Shown: positions 49,815-59,739, numbered from the stretch's first letter. The stretch is DNA of 64,000 nucleotides from Virgibacillus oceani (GCF_014638995.1 NZ_BMFR01000013.1:36106-100105), one strand, 5' to 3'. The notes: generated from the sequence alone by a model not told the origin. Numbers and translations: made by a program.

Positions 49815-51764
49815 ATGACTGCACAGGCTACAGAACAGATTGACCAGCATGAATTGATGAAAAAGTACGATAAGGAAAGTAATTTTCGTACAAATTTAGG
49901 ACCATGGGGATGGGTAACGCTCATTTTGGGTGGTGCTTTAACCATCTTCCAGCTCTATACTGCATATAAAGGTGCTTATGTTTCGTTAATTCAAGGGGCT
50001 ATTCATCTAGGTGCAGCATTATGCTTGGTATATCTGTTTTATCCAATAAAATCATCGATGGTGAAAAAAAGAGGTGTACCTTGGTATGACGCATTACTAG
50101 CATTTGCGGCACTATTTACCAATTTTTATATTATTTACAGTTATGATCGCTTAATCAATGAAGCAATCATATTTGGTTTTACAGCATTTGATCAAATTGT
50201 TGCAACAGCAGGTATCTTGCTTTTATTAGAGGCAACAAGACGTGTTGTAGGTCTTCCAATTGTAATAATTGCCATTGTGGCATTACTTTATGGGTTGTTA
50301 GGTCAATATATTCCGGTTATTGGACACGCTGGGTATGATTGGCCATCACTAGCGACAGAAATGTTTTTTAGTTCAAGTTCTATATTTGGTATCCCAATAC
50401 AGATTTCATCTACGTATATCTATTTATTCTTATTCTTTGGCGTGATGTTAGTAAAAACAAATATTGGGCAGTTTTTTAATGATATTGCTTTACGCTTAAC
50501 CGGTAAATATACTGGTGGAACAGCAAAAGCAGCGGTAGCAGCCAGTGGTCTGCAAGGGATGGTAAGTGGAAGCTCTGTTGCGAACACAGTAGGTTCTGGA
50601 TCATTTACAATTCCAATGATGAAAAACGCAGGATTTAAGCCGCACTTTGCTGCTGCAACAGAAGCATCTGCCTCGACTGGTGGACAAATCATGCCCCCAA
50701 TTATGGGAGCTGCAGCATTCATTATGGCGCAATATACAGGGATTCCATATAACGAAATCATTGTAATTGCAATCATTCCTGCTATTTTATATTTCTCCGG
50801 TGTATTTTTAGGTACACATTTTGAAGCAAGGAAGCAAGGTGTTTTGGGATTAGCAGCCGATCAGCTACCAAAAATAAAAAATCTGGTAAAGCGGTTAGAT
50901 TTATTCCTTCCACTCGTGATCATCATTGGCTTTCTTCTTGCTGGTTACACCCCAACGTATGCTGCGTTATTCGCTATAGGTACGGCGTTTGTAATTAGTT
51001 TCTTTAGAAAAGATACGAGAATGTCACTAAAAGAAATTATTAAAATTCTTGAGGAAGGTGCGAGGACTGCATTGCCAGTTATCGCGGCTTGTGCGACTGC
51101 AGGTATAATCGCTGGTACGGTAACGACTACAGGATTAGGACCGAAAATTGCTGGCGGAATTATTGAACTTGCACAAGGACAATTCTTCCTAGTTATGTTC
51201 TTTACAATGATTGCGTGTATCATTTTAGGAATGGGTCTGCCTACTACAGCAAACTATGTTGTAACAGCAACAATGGCTGCACCAGCATTATTGGCCTTTG
51301 ATGTGCCAGTAATAGCTGTTCATATGTTTGTATTCTATTTTGGAATTGTGGCCGATATTACGCCGCCAGTTTGCTTAGCCGCTTATGCCGGCGCAGGTAT
51401 AGCCGGCGCGAACCCGATGAGGGCGGGTGTGACGGCTGTAAAACTGGCTGTAGCCGCGTTTATTATTCCTTATATGTTTGTTTCGAATCCAATTCTTCTA
51501 TTACAGGGAGATGCTAACGTAACAAACGTATCTATTGCTGTTATCACTGCACTGCTTGGAATGGCAAGTATTAGTGCAAGTATGATCGGGCATTTTATTA
51601 ACAAAGTAAATTGGATTGAGCGGATTGTATTATTTGCAGGTGGAATATTACTGGTTTACCCAGATCCAATATTCTCTCTGATCGGATTTGTACTTGCTGG
51701 AGCGATTGCAGCACTTCAATATGTTCAAAGTAGGTCGGATAAAGCAAAACAACAAGCATCATAG
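49815..51764 (+). CDS. TRAP transporter fused permease (DctQM type)
   Basis: 649 residues, about 16 membrane segments: a small four-helix Q-like part (about 30-130) fused to the large M domain. The M-domain hallmark blocks are GMVSGSSVANTVGSGSFTIPMMKNAGF, ASASTGGQIMPPIMGAAAFIMAQ, GMGLPTTANYVVTATMAAPAL and DITPPVCLAAYAGAGIAGANPMRAG. Sodium-coupled importer that works with the TAXI binding protein. ATG 49815 follows GGAGGGG. Confidence 0.93.
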   Translation: MTAQATEQIDQHELMKKYDKESNFRTNLGPWGWVTLILGGALTIFQLYTAYKGAYVSLIQGAIHLGAALCLVYLFYPIKSSMVKKRGVPWYDALLAFAALFTNFYIIYSYDRLINEAIIFGFTAFDQIVATAGILLLLEATRRVVGLPIVIIAIVALLYGLLGQYIPVIGHAGYDWPSLATEMFFSSSSIFGIPIQISSTYIYLFLFFGVMLVKTNIGQFFNDIALRLTGKYTGGTAKAAVAASGLQGMVSGSSVANTVGSGSFTIPMMKNAGFKPHFAAATEASASTGGQIMPPIMGAAAFIMAQYTGIPYNEIIVIAIIPAILYFSGVFLGTHFEARKQGVLGLAADQLPKIKNLVKRLDLFLPLVIIIGFLLAGYTPTYAALFAIGTAFVISFFRKDTRMSLKEIIKILEEGARTALPVIAACATAGIIAGTVTTTGLGPKIAGGIIELAQGQFFLVMFFTMIACIILGMGLPTTANYVVTATMAAPALLAFDVPVIAVHMFVFYFGIVADITPPVCLAAYAGAGIAGANPMRAGVTAVKLAVAAFIIPYMFVSNPILLLQGDANVTNVSIAVITALLGMASISASMIGHFINKVNWIERIVLFAGGILLVYPDPIFSLIGFVLAGAIAALQYVQSRSDKAKQQAS

Positions 51765-51769
51765 TCAAA

Positions 51770-51806
51770 GGGACAGGTGGATAAATTCTTGCCTGTCCCA
51801 TTTTTT
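51770..51806. terminator. Terminator after the TRAP permease
   Basis: Stem GGGACAGG (51770-51777) / CCTGTCCC (51792-51799) then Ts; its GGGAC/GTCCC arms also recall the palindromic repeat family. Confidence 0.8.
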
Positions 51807-51844
51807 GCAAATAAAAAGACGACCCTGAATAGGCCGTCCATACT

Positions 51845-52816
51845 TTATGCTTCTTGCTTCATATTTTCTCCAAGTGCTTCAAGCCTGTGCTGGATTTCTT
51901 CCTGCGATAAGTCATGTTCCTTTACGTACATGTTTCGTGGACTTACACGGCATTCATGTGTGCAGCCACGCATATATTTATGCTCATTTTCTTCAGAGCA
52001 GAGAATTTGCTTATTGCATTCAGGGTTTGCACAATTTACGAAGCGTTCACAAGGCTGACCATCAAAGTAATCAACCCCTACGATAACGTGTTCTTTATGA
52101 TTAACCGGAACAGAAATACGTTCATCAAATACATAACATTGACCGTCCCATAGTTCGCCTTGCACCTCGGAATCTTTGCCATACGTAACAATTCCGCCAT
52201 GAAGCTGATTTACATCTTCAATTCCCTCGTCCATTAGCCAGCCGGTAAATTTTTCACAGCGAATGCCGCCGGTGCAATAGGTTAATACTTTCTTTCCTTT
52301 GAGCTGTTCTTTGTTCTGCTGAATCCATTCAGGCAAATCACGAAAAGATTCAATATCCGGGTTGATTGCTCCGCGGAAATGGCCAAGCTCATACTCATAA
52401 TCATTTCGTGTATCTAAAATAATTGCGTTTTCATCCTGCATTGCATCGTAGAATTCTTTTGGTGATAAGAATGTTCCTGTTTTTTTAATTGGGCTGACTG
52501 CATCGTCGAGTCGAAGTGTAACGAGCTCTGGGCGATGTCTTACGTGCATTTTCTTGAATGCATGCTTATCATGTTTGTCGATTTTGAATGTCATGTCTTG
52601 AAAACGTTCATCGCCATGCATGAATGTCATGTATTGTTCTGTCTGTTCAATTGTGCCGGATACTGTTCCATTAATTCCTTCTTTTGCAATCAGAATCCGT
52701 CCCTTTAATCCTAGATCATTGCAAAATTTCAAATGCTCCTCTGCAAATATTTCTGGATCCTCGATCGGTACAAATTTGTAGTACAATAAAACCTGATATT
52801 GTTCTGTATTTTCCAT
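51845..52816 (-). CDS. trhO: tRNA uridine(34) hydroxylase, rhodanese family
   Basis: 323 residues. N-terminal ferredoxin-like domain (about 1-95: [27 protein letters not shown]), central rhodanese domain with catalytic C181 ([17 protein letters not shown]) and C-terminal cysteine-rich zinc-like domain ([17 protein letters not shown]). In bacteria TrhO performs oxygen-dependent 5-hydroxylation of U34 in tRNA; B. subtilis YbfQ is the counterpart. A ribosome site GGTGG precedes ATG 52816. Confidence 0.92.
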   Translation of the reverse strand: MENTEQYQVLLYYKFVPIEDPEIFAEEHLKFCNDLGLKGRILIAKEGINGTVSGTIEQTEQYMTFMHGDERFQDMTFKIDKHDKHAFKKMHVRHRPELVTLRLDDAVSPIKKTGTFLSPKEFYDAMQDENAIILDTRNDYEYELGHFRGAINPDIESFRDLPEWIQQNKEQLKGKKVLTYCTGGIRCEKFTGWLMDEGIEDVNQLHGGIVTYGKDSEVQGELWDGQCYVFDERISVPVNHKEHVIVGVDYFDGQPCERFVNCANPECNKQILCSEENEHKYMRGCTHECRVSPRNMYVKEHDLSQEEIQHRLEALGENMKQEA

Positions 52817-53172
52817 ATTGATTTACCACCTATCATTCATATTTGCAAGATATAAATGCATGGCAGTCCTATTATATTATAATCTTGCAAGAACTTATTT
52901 TATCAATGTTGACTTATAATTTCAAGCTTATCAGGGAGTTTAAACGCATGTTTTCCAAGCCTGATTAATTAAAAGAAAATTGTGTTTTTTAATTAAATTT
53001 ATTATATCATTTTGTTTAATTTGCTTGCTTTATTAAGGATGAAAGGGTAAACTTAAAAGTGCAAAAGGAAATTGGAGTTTGAATAATACTTTACGATCTC
53101 TTTATCAAAGTGGTGTAATAGTATTTATGATTCAATTACTTTGCACGATATTTGTATAAGGAGGTCATTTTA
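52817..53172. other. Long intergenic region with cold-shock gene leader
   Basis: About 355 bp between divergent genes, very AT-rich. No coding frame. It must hold the trhO and csp promoters, but I cannot single out a convincing pair. A long 5' untranslated leader, as usual for cold-shock genes, is likely. Confidence 0.4.
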
Positions 53173-53370
53173 ATGACTGGTAAAGTAAAATGGTTTAATG
53201 CAGAAAAAGGCTTCGGTTTCATCGAACGTGAAGACGGAGACGATGTATTCGTACATTTCTCAGCTATCCAAGCTGAAGGTTTCAAAACGCTTGAAGAAGG
53301 CCAAGACGTTGAATTTGAAATTGTTGAAGGTAACCGCGGACCACAAGCAGCTAACGTAACTCGTCTATAA
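53173..53370 (+). CDS. Cold-shock protein
   Basis: 65 residues, one cold-shock domain. RNP1 KGFGFI and RNP2 VFVHF are intact, with W8 and the aromatic face preserved. Single-stranded RNA/DNA chaperone of the CspB/C/D type; which of the B. subtilis three it matches cannot be decided. AAGGAGGT precedes ATG 53173, and the terminator at 53385 follows. Confidence 0.95.
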   Translation: MTGKVKWFNAEKGFGFIEREDGDDVFVHFSAIQAEGFKTLEEGQDVEFEIVEGNRGPQAANVTRL

Positions 53371-53384
53371 TAATATATAAATCC

Positions 53385-53422
53385 AAAAAGGCTTATCTCA
53401 ACCGTGAGATATGCCTTTTTTT
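53385..53422 (+). terminator. Terminator after the cold-shock gene
   Basis: Stem AAAAAGGC-TTATCTCA / TGAGAT-ATGCCTTTTTTT with a 4-base loop. Confidence 0.85.
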
Positions 53423-53542
53423 TGATAAATGAGACTACAGGCGCTTTCTATTTTCGTTCTTATAAAAAACTGCTAAAAGCTTTCCAACCATATAAAAATC
53501 CTCTATCATTGAAATAAGTATTTAGCGGAAAGGGTGACATAA

Positions 53543-54229
53543 ATGGGATCCTTTGACTGGCATGAAGAGGCAAAAAAACAATGGGATAGCCGTGCCGATT
53601 TTTGGAATGAAAGAAGTGTCAATATGTGGGATAAAGGAAGCAGGAAAGATATTATCCCTTTTATCGAGAAGTACATTGCAAAAGGTAAAAAGATTCTTGA
53701 TATTGGCTGTGGTGATGGATATGGTTCCTTTAAATTGCATCAATCTGGATATAACGTTATGGGAATGGATCTTTCTACGGAAATGATTAGCCGTGCCAAG
53801 AAGCGATTGCAAAGCGAAGAAATTAATTTTTTGCAAGGGGATGTTAATCATTTACCCTTTGATAATGAAAGCTTTAATGGAATGATGGCAGTGAATGTGC
53901 TGGAATGGACTGAGGTTCCTTTAAACGCTCTAAATGAATTATGGAGAGTTTTAAAGAAGGATGGGTTTTTATGTGTGGGTATACTAGGTCCAACAGCGGG
54001 ACCACGTGCAAATAGTTATCCACGACTGCATGGAGAGAAAACGATTTGCAACACGATGATGCCATGGGAATTTCAGCAATTGGCAATTGAACATAAATTT
54101 GAATATATAGACGGATTTGGAGTTTATAAAGAGGGTGTAAAAGAAAAGCATTATCAGGATCTCCCAATTGAATTAAATCAGGCCCTGACATTTATGTGGG
54201 TATTTATGCTGCGAAAAGTCGGTGAGTAA
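53543..54229 (+). CDS. SAM-dependent methyltransferase
   Basis: 228 residues, class I Rossmann fold. Motif I ILDIGCGDGYGSFKLHQSG, acidic D after strand 2 (VMGMDLSTEMI), then INFLQGDVNHLPFDNESFNGMMAVNVLEW. UbiE/Coq5-like small-molecule methyltransferase by layout; the substrate is unknown. GAAAGGGTG precedes ATG 53543. Its 3' end touches the next gene (about 1 bp gap), so they form a two-gene operon. Confidence 0.87.
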   Translation: MGSFDWHEEAKKQWDSRADFWNERSVNMWDKGSRKDIIPFIEKYIAKGKKILDIGCGDGYGSFKLHQSGYNVMGMDLSTEMISRAKKRLQSEEINFLQGDVNHLPFDNESFNGMMAVNVLEWTEVPLNALNELWRVLKKDGFLCVGILGPTAGPRANSYPRLHGEKTICNTMMPWEFQQLAIEHKFEYIDGFGVYKEGVKEKHYQDLPIELNQALTFMWVFMLRKVGE

Positions 54230-54230
54230 A

Positions 54231-54551
54231 ATGGACAATAAAGATATAGAAAAACAAGTTATAGAAAGCTATCAGAACGATGAAAAAATGATGATTTTAA
54301 TATATGCACAGTGGTGTATAAACAATGGCCATGATCCTAGGGAACTATATCAAAAAGCTTATCCAGACCAAATGAAAAATGCTGCTTTAAATGAAGCATT
54401 AGAACTGACAGTGTCAAAAGAAGAATCAGAAGAAATACCAAATCAAACCGTAATAAATGTGCTGCAGCTTTTTGGCAATGACGATTTAGCATTCCTTGTT
54501 CAGGCAGAAATTGATCAAGCAAATAAGAATAAAAAGCTCCACAGACACTAG
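54231..54551 (+). CDS. Conserved hypothetical cytosolic protein
   Basis: 106 residues from ATG 54231; a GTG at 54222 is possible. Acidic, helical, without cysteines, signal or membrane segments. The blocks ESYQNDEKMMILIYAQWC and INVLQLFGNDDLAFLVQAEID look conserved rather than random, and I recall similar unnamed proteins in the B. cereus group. Translationally coupled to the methyltransferase gene, hence probably a partner or functionally linked. No function can be assigned. Confidence 0.7.
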   Translation: MDNKDIEKQVIESYQNDEKMMILIYAQWCINNGHDPRELYQKAYPDQMKNAALNEALELTVSKEESEEIPNQTVINVLQLFGNDDLAFLVQAEIDQANKNKKLHRH

Positions 54552-54587
54552 TCCTGAGGAGCTGATAAAGTAAAATCAGAAATAGAA

Positions 54588-55460
54588 TTACTGAAATAGT
54601 TTTACCAAGGCTTGGGTACCACTATCATTTTCACCCTTTTCAGCAAGCTCTTTGTATAAACTTAATGAAAGAGATAACCCAGGTGTTGATAAACCCAGGT
54701 CTTGAGCTGATTCAAGCGCAATCGTCATGTCTTTTATAAAATGCTTAACAAAAAATCCTGGTGCATAATCCCCTTTAACCATTCTTGGCGCCAAATTGGA
54801 TAATGACCAGCTTCCTGCAGCGCCAGTTGTAATACTGTCAAGTACACTTACTGGATTAAGTCCTGCTTTTTTAGCATATACAATTGCTTCACATACCCCG
54901 ATCATATTTGAAGCGATTGTAATTTGGTTACATAATTTTGTATGTTGCCCAGCACCAGCATCGCCCTGTAAAATTATTTGTCCGCCCATAATCTCCAGAA
55001 GTGGAAAGACCTTGTCAAATGCAGCTTGATCACCACCGGCCATAATCGCAAGCGTTCCATTTTTTGCTCCAACATCGCCTCCAGAAACAGGCGCATCTAA
55101 AGCTTTTATTTCTTTTGCGGTAGCTTGTTTATAAATCTCTTCAGCTAATGAAGGCTTTGATGTTGTCATATCAATAACATATGTGCCTTTTTCTGCATTT
55201 TCAAGTATGCCGTCCTTACCAAAATAAATCTCTTCAACATCATTTGGATAGCCCACCATTGTTATGATTACCTGAGAGGATTTTGCTAATTCCGCAATTG
55301 AACTTTTCCAAACGGCACCATTATTCAGCAGGCCCTGTGCTTTGTCTTTCGTCCTTGTATAAATGGTTAAATTGTATCCCGCTTTTTGTAAATTTGCTGC
55401 CATGCTTTTCCCCATTACTCCGGTTCCGACAAAGCCTATAGTACTATCCTTTGTTATCAT
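54588..55460 (-). CDS. Beta-hydroxyacid dehydrogenase (YkwC-like)
   Basis: 290 residues. Rossmann motif GFVGTGVMGKSMAANLQKAGYNLTIYTR, substrate loop DAPVSGGDVGAKNGTLAIMAGG and catalytic lysine K in GQHTKLCNQI are those of the 3-hydroxyisobutyrate/tartronate semialdehyde/6-phosphogluconate superfamily. The actual hydroxyacid is unknown. GGAGCAACG-type ribosome site before ATG 55460. Monocistronic. Confidence 0.9.
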   Translation of the reverse strand: MITKDSTIGFVGTGVMGKSMAANLQKAGYNLTIYTRTKDKAQGLLNNGAVWKSSIAELAKSSQVIITMVGYPNDVEEIYFGKDGILENAEKGTYVIDMTTSKPSLAEEIYKQATAKEIKALDAPVSGGDVGAKNGTLAIMAGGDQAAFDKVFPLLEIMGGQIILQGDAGAGQHTKLCNQITIASNMIGVCEAIVYAKKAGLNPVSVLDSITTGAAGSWSLSNLAPRMVKGDYAPGFFVKHFIKDMTIALESAQDLGLSTPGLSLSLSLYKELAEKGENDSGTQALVKLFQ

Positions 55461-55561
55461 TATATCGTTGCTCCTTTTGTCCGTAATACTAACAATTTCG
55501 ACAAAAAGGAGCTAAAATCCTTTTTAAATGTGGTATAGTATTCAAAAAAAGGATGGATTTT

Positions 55562-56008
55562 ATGAATTGGTATATTAAATCATTTCAAGAGTTTTCCGCA
55601 GACGAATTGTACCAAATTATAAAGGCTCGTGTGGATGTTTTTGTTGTGGAGCAGGCTTGTCCGTATTATGAATTGGATAACCATGACCAGCGTTCGATTC
55701 ATTACTATTTAAAGGTTGATAATGAGATTGCGGCTTATGTTCGGATTGTACCTAAAGAATCAAAATATCCTGAGGTTTCGATTGGACGGGTACTGGTTTC
55801 CGAAAAATTCCGCGGACAGGGGTATGCAAAGGAAATTATGCAGCGGGCAATTGAGTACATTTTTGAAGAATGGAACGAAAACAAAATAAAGATTCAGGCG
55901 CAGGAATATTTGAAGAAATTCTATTCATCGTTTGGATTTAGGCAAATCAGTGATTCATATTTAGAGGACAATATTCCACATATTGACATGATTTTAGAGA
56001 AGAAATAA
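55562..56008 (+). CDS. ElaA-family GNAT acetyltransferase
   Basis: 148 residues from ATG 55562 (AAAGGATGG upstream; ATG 55553 would leave no spacing). ElaA features: ARVDVFVVEQACPYYELDNHDQRSIHY at the N-terminus, then VSIGRVLVSEKFRGQGYAKEIMQRA with the acetyl-CoA loop RGQGYA, and IKIQAQEYLKKFYSSFGF. Substrate unknown. Confidence 0.88.
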   Translation: MNWYIKSFQEFSADELYQIIKARVDVFVVEQACPYYELDNHDQRSIHYYLKVDNEIAAYVRIVPKESKYPEVSIGRVLVSEKFRGQGYAKEIMQRAIEYIFEEWNENKIKIQAQEYLKKFYSSFGFRQISDSYLEDNIPHIDMILEKK

Positions 56009-56078
56009 AGAATCAACTTACTGCTTTTACACATAGTATAACTAGCAATCCCTTTCTTTTGAATGGAGGCTGGTTACA

Positions 56079-56741
56079 ATGATTACAAACGATCAATTAA
56101 ATAAATGTAAAGTAGCACTCGAGGAACGTCAAAATGAACTAATTAAACATGTACAGGATCACTTTGGCCTGAAATTTGAATTTGCGCAGGAATCGATTGG
56201 GGAATTGTCCAATTATGACAACCATCCTGCTGAACATGGAACTGCACTTTATGACCGGGAAAAGGATGTGGCATTGAATGAGCATGCCGAAGAAGAACTG
56301 GAGGAAATAAATGAGGCGCTTCATGCAATAGAAGATGGTACCTATGGAATATGTACGAAATGCGGAAGAGATATACCATATGAACGTCTGGAAGCAATTC
56401 CGACAACGGACGTATGTATTGAACATGCCTCAAACAATACTTTTGAGCGGAATCGTCCGGTTGAAGAGGAAGTATTTAGCCCGAATATTAATCCGAATGA
56501 TCCCGGTGATGAAATAGAGACAGAATATGATGCAGAAGATGCATGGCAGGATGTAAGTCGCTATGGTACATCCAATACGCCATCAGATATTTACGGTGAT
56601 CAGGAAAGTTATGATGAAATGTATGCAAACAGTGATGAAAATGTTGGGGCTGTAGAGGATTTAGAACAATTTTTGTCAGCAGACATTGATGGCAATTTCA
56701 CCGGTGTTACGCCAAATCATAATAAATATGAAAAGGATTAA
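56079..56741 (+). CDS. yteA: YteA family TraR/DksA-type zinc finger protein
   Basis: 220 residues. N-terminal coiled coil (about 1-85: LEERQNELIKHVQDHFG ... LNEHAEEELEEINEALHAIEDGTYG) followed by a zinc finger CTKCGRDIPYERLEAIPTTDVCIEH, in which the fourth ligand is probably His. The C-terminal half is long, acidic and Asn-rich, the layout of the bacillary YteA/YocK group. DksA-like proteins insert into the RNA polymerase secondary channel; YteA-type members are linked to sporulation in B. subtilis. GAATGGAGG precedes ATG 56079. Confidence 0.88.
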   Translation: MITNDQLNKCKVALEERQNELIKHVQDHFGLKFEFAQESIGELSNYDNHPAEHGTALYDREKDVALNEHAEEELEEINEALHAIEDGTYGICTKCGRDIPYERLEAIPTTDVCIEHASNNTFERNRPVEEEVFSPNINPNDPGDEIETEYDAEDAWQDVSRYGTSNTPSDIYGDQESYDEMYANSDENVGAVEDLEQFLSADIDGNFTGVTPNHNKYEKD

Positions 56742-56746
56742 AATCA

Positions 56747-56779
56747 ACGCACAAGCCATTTTATAGCTTGTGCGTTTTA
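56747..56779 (+). terminator. Terminator after yteA
   Basis: Perfect stem ACGCACAAGC / GCTTGTGCGT then TTTT. Confidence 0.88.
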
Positions 56780-56951
56780 TGGGAAAAATGTAAGGATTTG
56801 GTCATATTTGAACTGTTGAAATACATATGCAATTCCCGCTGAATCCTTAGCCAAGTGGCAATCCATTAAAGAAGCATGATAGTGTCCTCAATAATAAAAA
56901 ATGAAACAAATACAGCAATTATTTCGTAATACATCTAAAGGAGTGAAAAAA

Positions 56952-57158
56952 ATGGAAGAATCTAAAGGATGTATTAAATGTGGCAGCACAGATGCTGACA
57001 AAAAAGAAGTGGCTATGACCGGGACTGGCCTATCCAAAATGTTTGATGTGCAAAATAATCAGTTCATCGTAGTATACTGCAAGAACTGTGGATACTCCGA
57101 GTTCTATAACAAAAGAAGCTCAACTGGCGGAAATATATTTGACTTTTTCTTTGGATAA
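56952..57158 (+). CDS. Small zinc-ribbon protein
   Basis: 68 residues from ATG 56952 (AAAGGAGTG upstream). A four-Cys zinc ribbon, CIKCGST... and YCKNCGYSEFYN, encloses a short beta domain; the C-terminus ends GGNIFDFFFG. Such stand-alone ribbons (COG3478-like) are predicted nucleic-acid-binding proteins without known function. A bidirectional terminator follows. Confidence 0.8.
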   Translation: MEESKGCIKCGSTDADKKEVAMTGTGLSKMFDVQNNQFIVVYCKNCGYSEFYNKRSSTGGNIFDFFFG

Positions 57159-57163
57159 ATGAA

Positions 57164-57200
57164 AAGGAGGATGCTTTACTGTATAAGCATCCTCCTTTAA
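57164..57200. terminator. Bidirectional terminator
   Basis: Stem AAAGGAGGATGCTTTA / TAAGCATCCTCCTTT between convergent genes. Confidence 0.88.
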
Positions 57201-57204
57201 CTAG

Positions 57205-58008
57205 CTAAAATCCACCGAACAAGCTGCCCCCCATTAAGCTGCTAAGAATGTTCTGAATGAATGACTGAATAAAGAATCCAAGTACCAACAATGAAACAAC
57301 GTAAATTGCGATTAATACATAAATACGGTCAAACCCACTTGCAGGCTGTTCAAGCAGGATAAGTGTAGGTGCGATTAACAGTGTACCTAAGATACTAACC
57401 AATATAAGTAATCCTGAAAATGAAGAAAGGCCAACCAATGTAAACAAAAACCCGATTACATACAATACAAGGAAAGGTGTTAAATATCCACCATATTTTG
57501 CAAGAACGTCTGTGAATGACAATGTTTGGCCAGTTATCTTAACCCCTGCAAACGTTAAAGCTGCTACTATTATAAATAAGATGATAAATTCGATTAAAGG
57601 CAAGATAAAACTATCAAAAAATGAAAAAGACGGACCACCGAAAAATCCGGTTGACACAGAGTTAAGGGATAAATGATAGCCTAAAGCAATTAATATTGAA
57701 AAAATAACGATTGTAATGGATGCAGAGATTAAATCATTGCTGTTAGCTTTTTTTGCTTCACCTGGACTTCTTAGCAGTGTGACAAAAAAGTGGCCAAAAT
57801 TCGACCCTGCTGTTTTTAATTTTTCTGCTGCTTCATTTGGTTTCTGTACATTCCCCGTTTGTTCACGTTGCCCAGATTGGTTTACCTGAGGGGCCATGTT
57901 AATCGTCGGGTCAGCAGTAGCAGCATATTCCTCATTAGGCAGCTGTGCACCACAGTTCGTACAAAATTTTCCTTCCTCTGTTTGTTGACCACAGGATGGA
58001 CAATTCAT
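57205..58008 (-). CDS. Zinc-ribbon membrane protein (YIP1-like)
   Basis: 267 residues from ATG 58008 (GGAAGTG upstream). N-terminal zinc ribbon MNCPSCGQQTEEGKFCTNCGAQ, a polar linker to about residue 85, then five membrane helices (about 95-255) in a YIP1/DUF1700-like hydrophobic domain. Proteins with this head are common in bacilli and may act in membrane stress or secretion, but nothing is proven. The C-terminus ends with a Gly/Phe-rich LMGGSLFGGF. Confidence 0.78.
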   Translation of the reverse strand: MNCPSCGQQTEEGKFCTNCGAQLPNEEYAATADPTINMAPQVNQSGQREQTGNVQKPNEAAEKLKTAGSNFGHFFVTLLRSPGEAKKANSNDLISASITIVIFSILIALGYHLSLNSVSTGFFGGPSFSFFDSFILPLIEFIILFIIVAALTFAGVKITGQTLSFTDVLAKYGGYLTPFLVLYVIGFLFTLVGLSSFSGLLILVSILGTLLIAPTLILLEQPASGFDRIYVLIAIYVVSLLVLGFFIQSFIQNILSSLMGGSLFGGF

Positions 58009-58192
58009 AATATCACTTCCTTTAAATATTTTCCTTAATATGTATACTTTCGACAATGTTCTATTAAATCCTCTTTTTAATACGCTATTTTCTTGATGTG
58101 ATTAACACAAAGGACAAATCCATTCGGGTTCACCGCACTTGGGCAGAGATCCATCGAAAGTACATATATAATAGATTATATCGATTTGAAAT

Positions 58193-58224
58193 AAAAAAAG
58201 AAGGGAAATTCCCTCCTTTTTAAT
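58193..58224 (-). terminator. Terminator after htrB
   Basis: On the minus strand AAAGGAGGGAATTTCCCTTC followed by Ts; 15 bp downstream of the protease stop. Confidence 0.8.
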
Positions 58225-58236
58225 TTCAACCTGCTT

Positions 58237-59574
58237 TTAGTTCTCTTTTCGCTCCGCTAAAGTAAGTTCTGTTGTTTGTTTTTTTCCATCTCGATAAAAT
58301 TCAACTTTAACCTTATCACCTATAGATGTTTCTGAGTACATATATTTTCTTAAGTCTAAAATGGTAGTTATTTTTTGGTCGTTTATTTTCGTTATAATGT
58401 CAAATTGCTTTAGTCCTGCATCAGCAGCAGGGGAACCAGTCTCAACGGCTGCTATAACCATACCGCCATCAACATCCTCAGGAAGCTGAATTCTGTTTTG
58501 ATATTGTCTAGGTACTTGCTCTAAAGCTGCTGTACTAATGCCAATAAATGGACGTGCAACTTCACCCTTCGTTTCTAATTGTTCCATAATTGGAAGTGCG
58601 GAATCGATTGGAATTGCTAATCCGATACCTTCAACCGTTTCCTGGGCAATCTTCATCGAGTTTATACCAACAACTTCACCATCAGAATTTACTAATGCAC
58701 CACCACTATTACCAGGATTGATTGCTGCATCTGTTTGAATTACTTCTGTTACCCAATCAGGTCTGTTATCACCATTTGTATCAATATCAATGGAGCGTTC
58801 AAGACCACTTACAATTCCTTTTGTGACAGATCCTGAGAAAGTCATTCCTAATGGGTTGCCTATTGCAATAACGGTTTCCCCAACTTTTAAATCCTCGGAT
58901 GAACCAAGTTTCGCAACAGTTTCTATTTTACTGCCATCGATTTCTAAAACGGCAAGGTCTGTTAAAGCGTCTGATCCTAACACTTTTGCTTTGATATGCT
59001 CTTCATCATTTAATACGACTTCCACTTCTTCCGCGCCTTCAACCACATGATTATTTGTTACGACATACGCTTTGCCATCTTCCTTTTTATAAATAATTCC
59101 AGATCCTGATCCAGCTTCCTTACTTTGAGTCCAAACATTTTGCTGCTGCAGATTCAAAACACCGACAACTGCTTCAGATGTTTCATCGATACTGGAAGCT
59201 ACATCACCATCACCAGAAGCGATGGTTTGCGTGATTTCCGGGTCTTTACTGTCTTGTTCCGCTGAGGCTGAGCCGTCATTACTGTCACTTGAGCTGATTG
59301 GAATAATGTTGGATGTAAATAAAAACACGACAACAACAGCTGAAATTAATCCGCCAATTATGCCACTTAAAAAGGAATGTGACCTCGAGTGAGACTTGAA
59401 CTTTTTACCTCTGTTTTCCTTAGCGTATTGTGCTAAACCTTGGTTTTTTTCAATATGACTCTGTGTGCTTTCAGTATTGCTGTATTCCTCCTGTTGAGCT
59501 GGGTTATTGTCTACTGAATGCTCAGATGAACTTTGATTATTCATGTGTTCCTGTTGATTATCGTTGTGTTCCAT
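58237..59574 (-). CDS. htrB: HtrA-like membrane serine protease
   Basis: 445 residues. Long polar cytoplasmic N-terminus (1-66), one membrane anchor (about 67-90), then an extracytoplasmic trypsin-like domain with H176 (TNNHVVEG), D206 (LTDLAVL) and S290 (NPGNSGGAL), and a C-terminal PDZ domain (about 340-440). Degrades or refolds misfolded secreted proteins. Divergent from a CssRS pair, the same arrangement as B. subtilis htrB-cssRS, which is the main reason to call it HtrB rather than HtrA. Confidence 0.9.
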   Translation of the reverse strand: MEHNDNQQEHMNNQSSSEHSVDNNPAQQEEYSNTESTQSHIEKNQGLAQYAKENRGKKFKSHSRSHSFLSGIIGGLISAVVVVFLFTSNIIPISSSDSNDGSASAEQDSKDPEITQTIASGDGDVASSIDETSEAVVGVLNLQQQNVWTQSKEAGSGSGIIYKKEDGKAYVVTNNHVVEGAEEVEVVLNDEEHIKAKVLGSDALTDLAVLEIDGSKIETVAKLGSSEDLKVGETVIAIGNPLGMTFSGSVTKGIVSGLERSIDIDTNGDNRPDWVTEVIQTDAAINPGNSGGALVNSDGEVVGINSMKIAQETVEGIGLAIPIDSALPIMEQLETKGEVARPFIGISTAALEQVPRQYQNRIQLPEDVDGGMVIAAVETGSPAADAGLKQFDIITKINDQKITTILDLRKYMYSETSIGDKVKVEFYRDGKKQTTELTLAERKEN

Positions 59575-59607
59575 CTAATCACCCTTTATGTTTTTTAGTA
59601 TAGCTTT

Positions 59608-59702
59608 ATTGTACAAATGCTATTTGGGAGGATTTTGGTAAAAATGTAGAAAAAGTGTGTAATTTGCTTTTCCGTGTGTACATGGACTATCTTGTGTACA
59701 AT
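59608..59702. promoter_or_regulatory. Divergent htrB / cssR control region
   Basis: Two divergent -10 boxes TACAAT lie at 59613-59608 (minus, for htrB) and 59697-59702 (plus, for cssR), both preceded by TTG or TGTG and without good -35 boxes, as expected for activator-dependent promoters. The AT-rich centre (TTTTGGTAAAAATGTAG) lies where a CssR dimer could bind. CssR sites here are an inference from the B. subtilis arrangement. Confidence 0.5.
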
Positions 59703-59739
59703 AGAATTAAATAGATTTGGAATGATTGGGGGCAGGCAG

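Noticed and set aside
53000..53060. SigB promoter upstream of the cold-shock gene (GTTTAA ... GGGTAA)
   Set aside because: The spacer is about 25 bases, well outside the 12-15 allowed.
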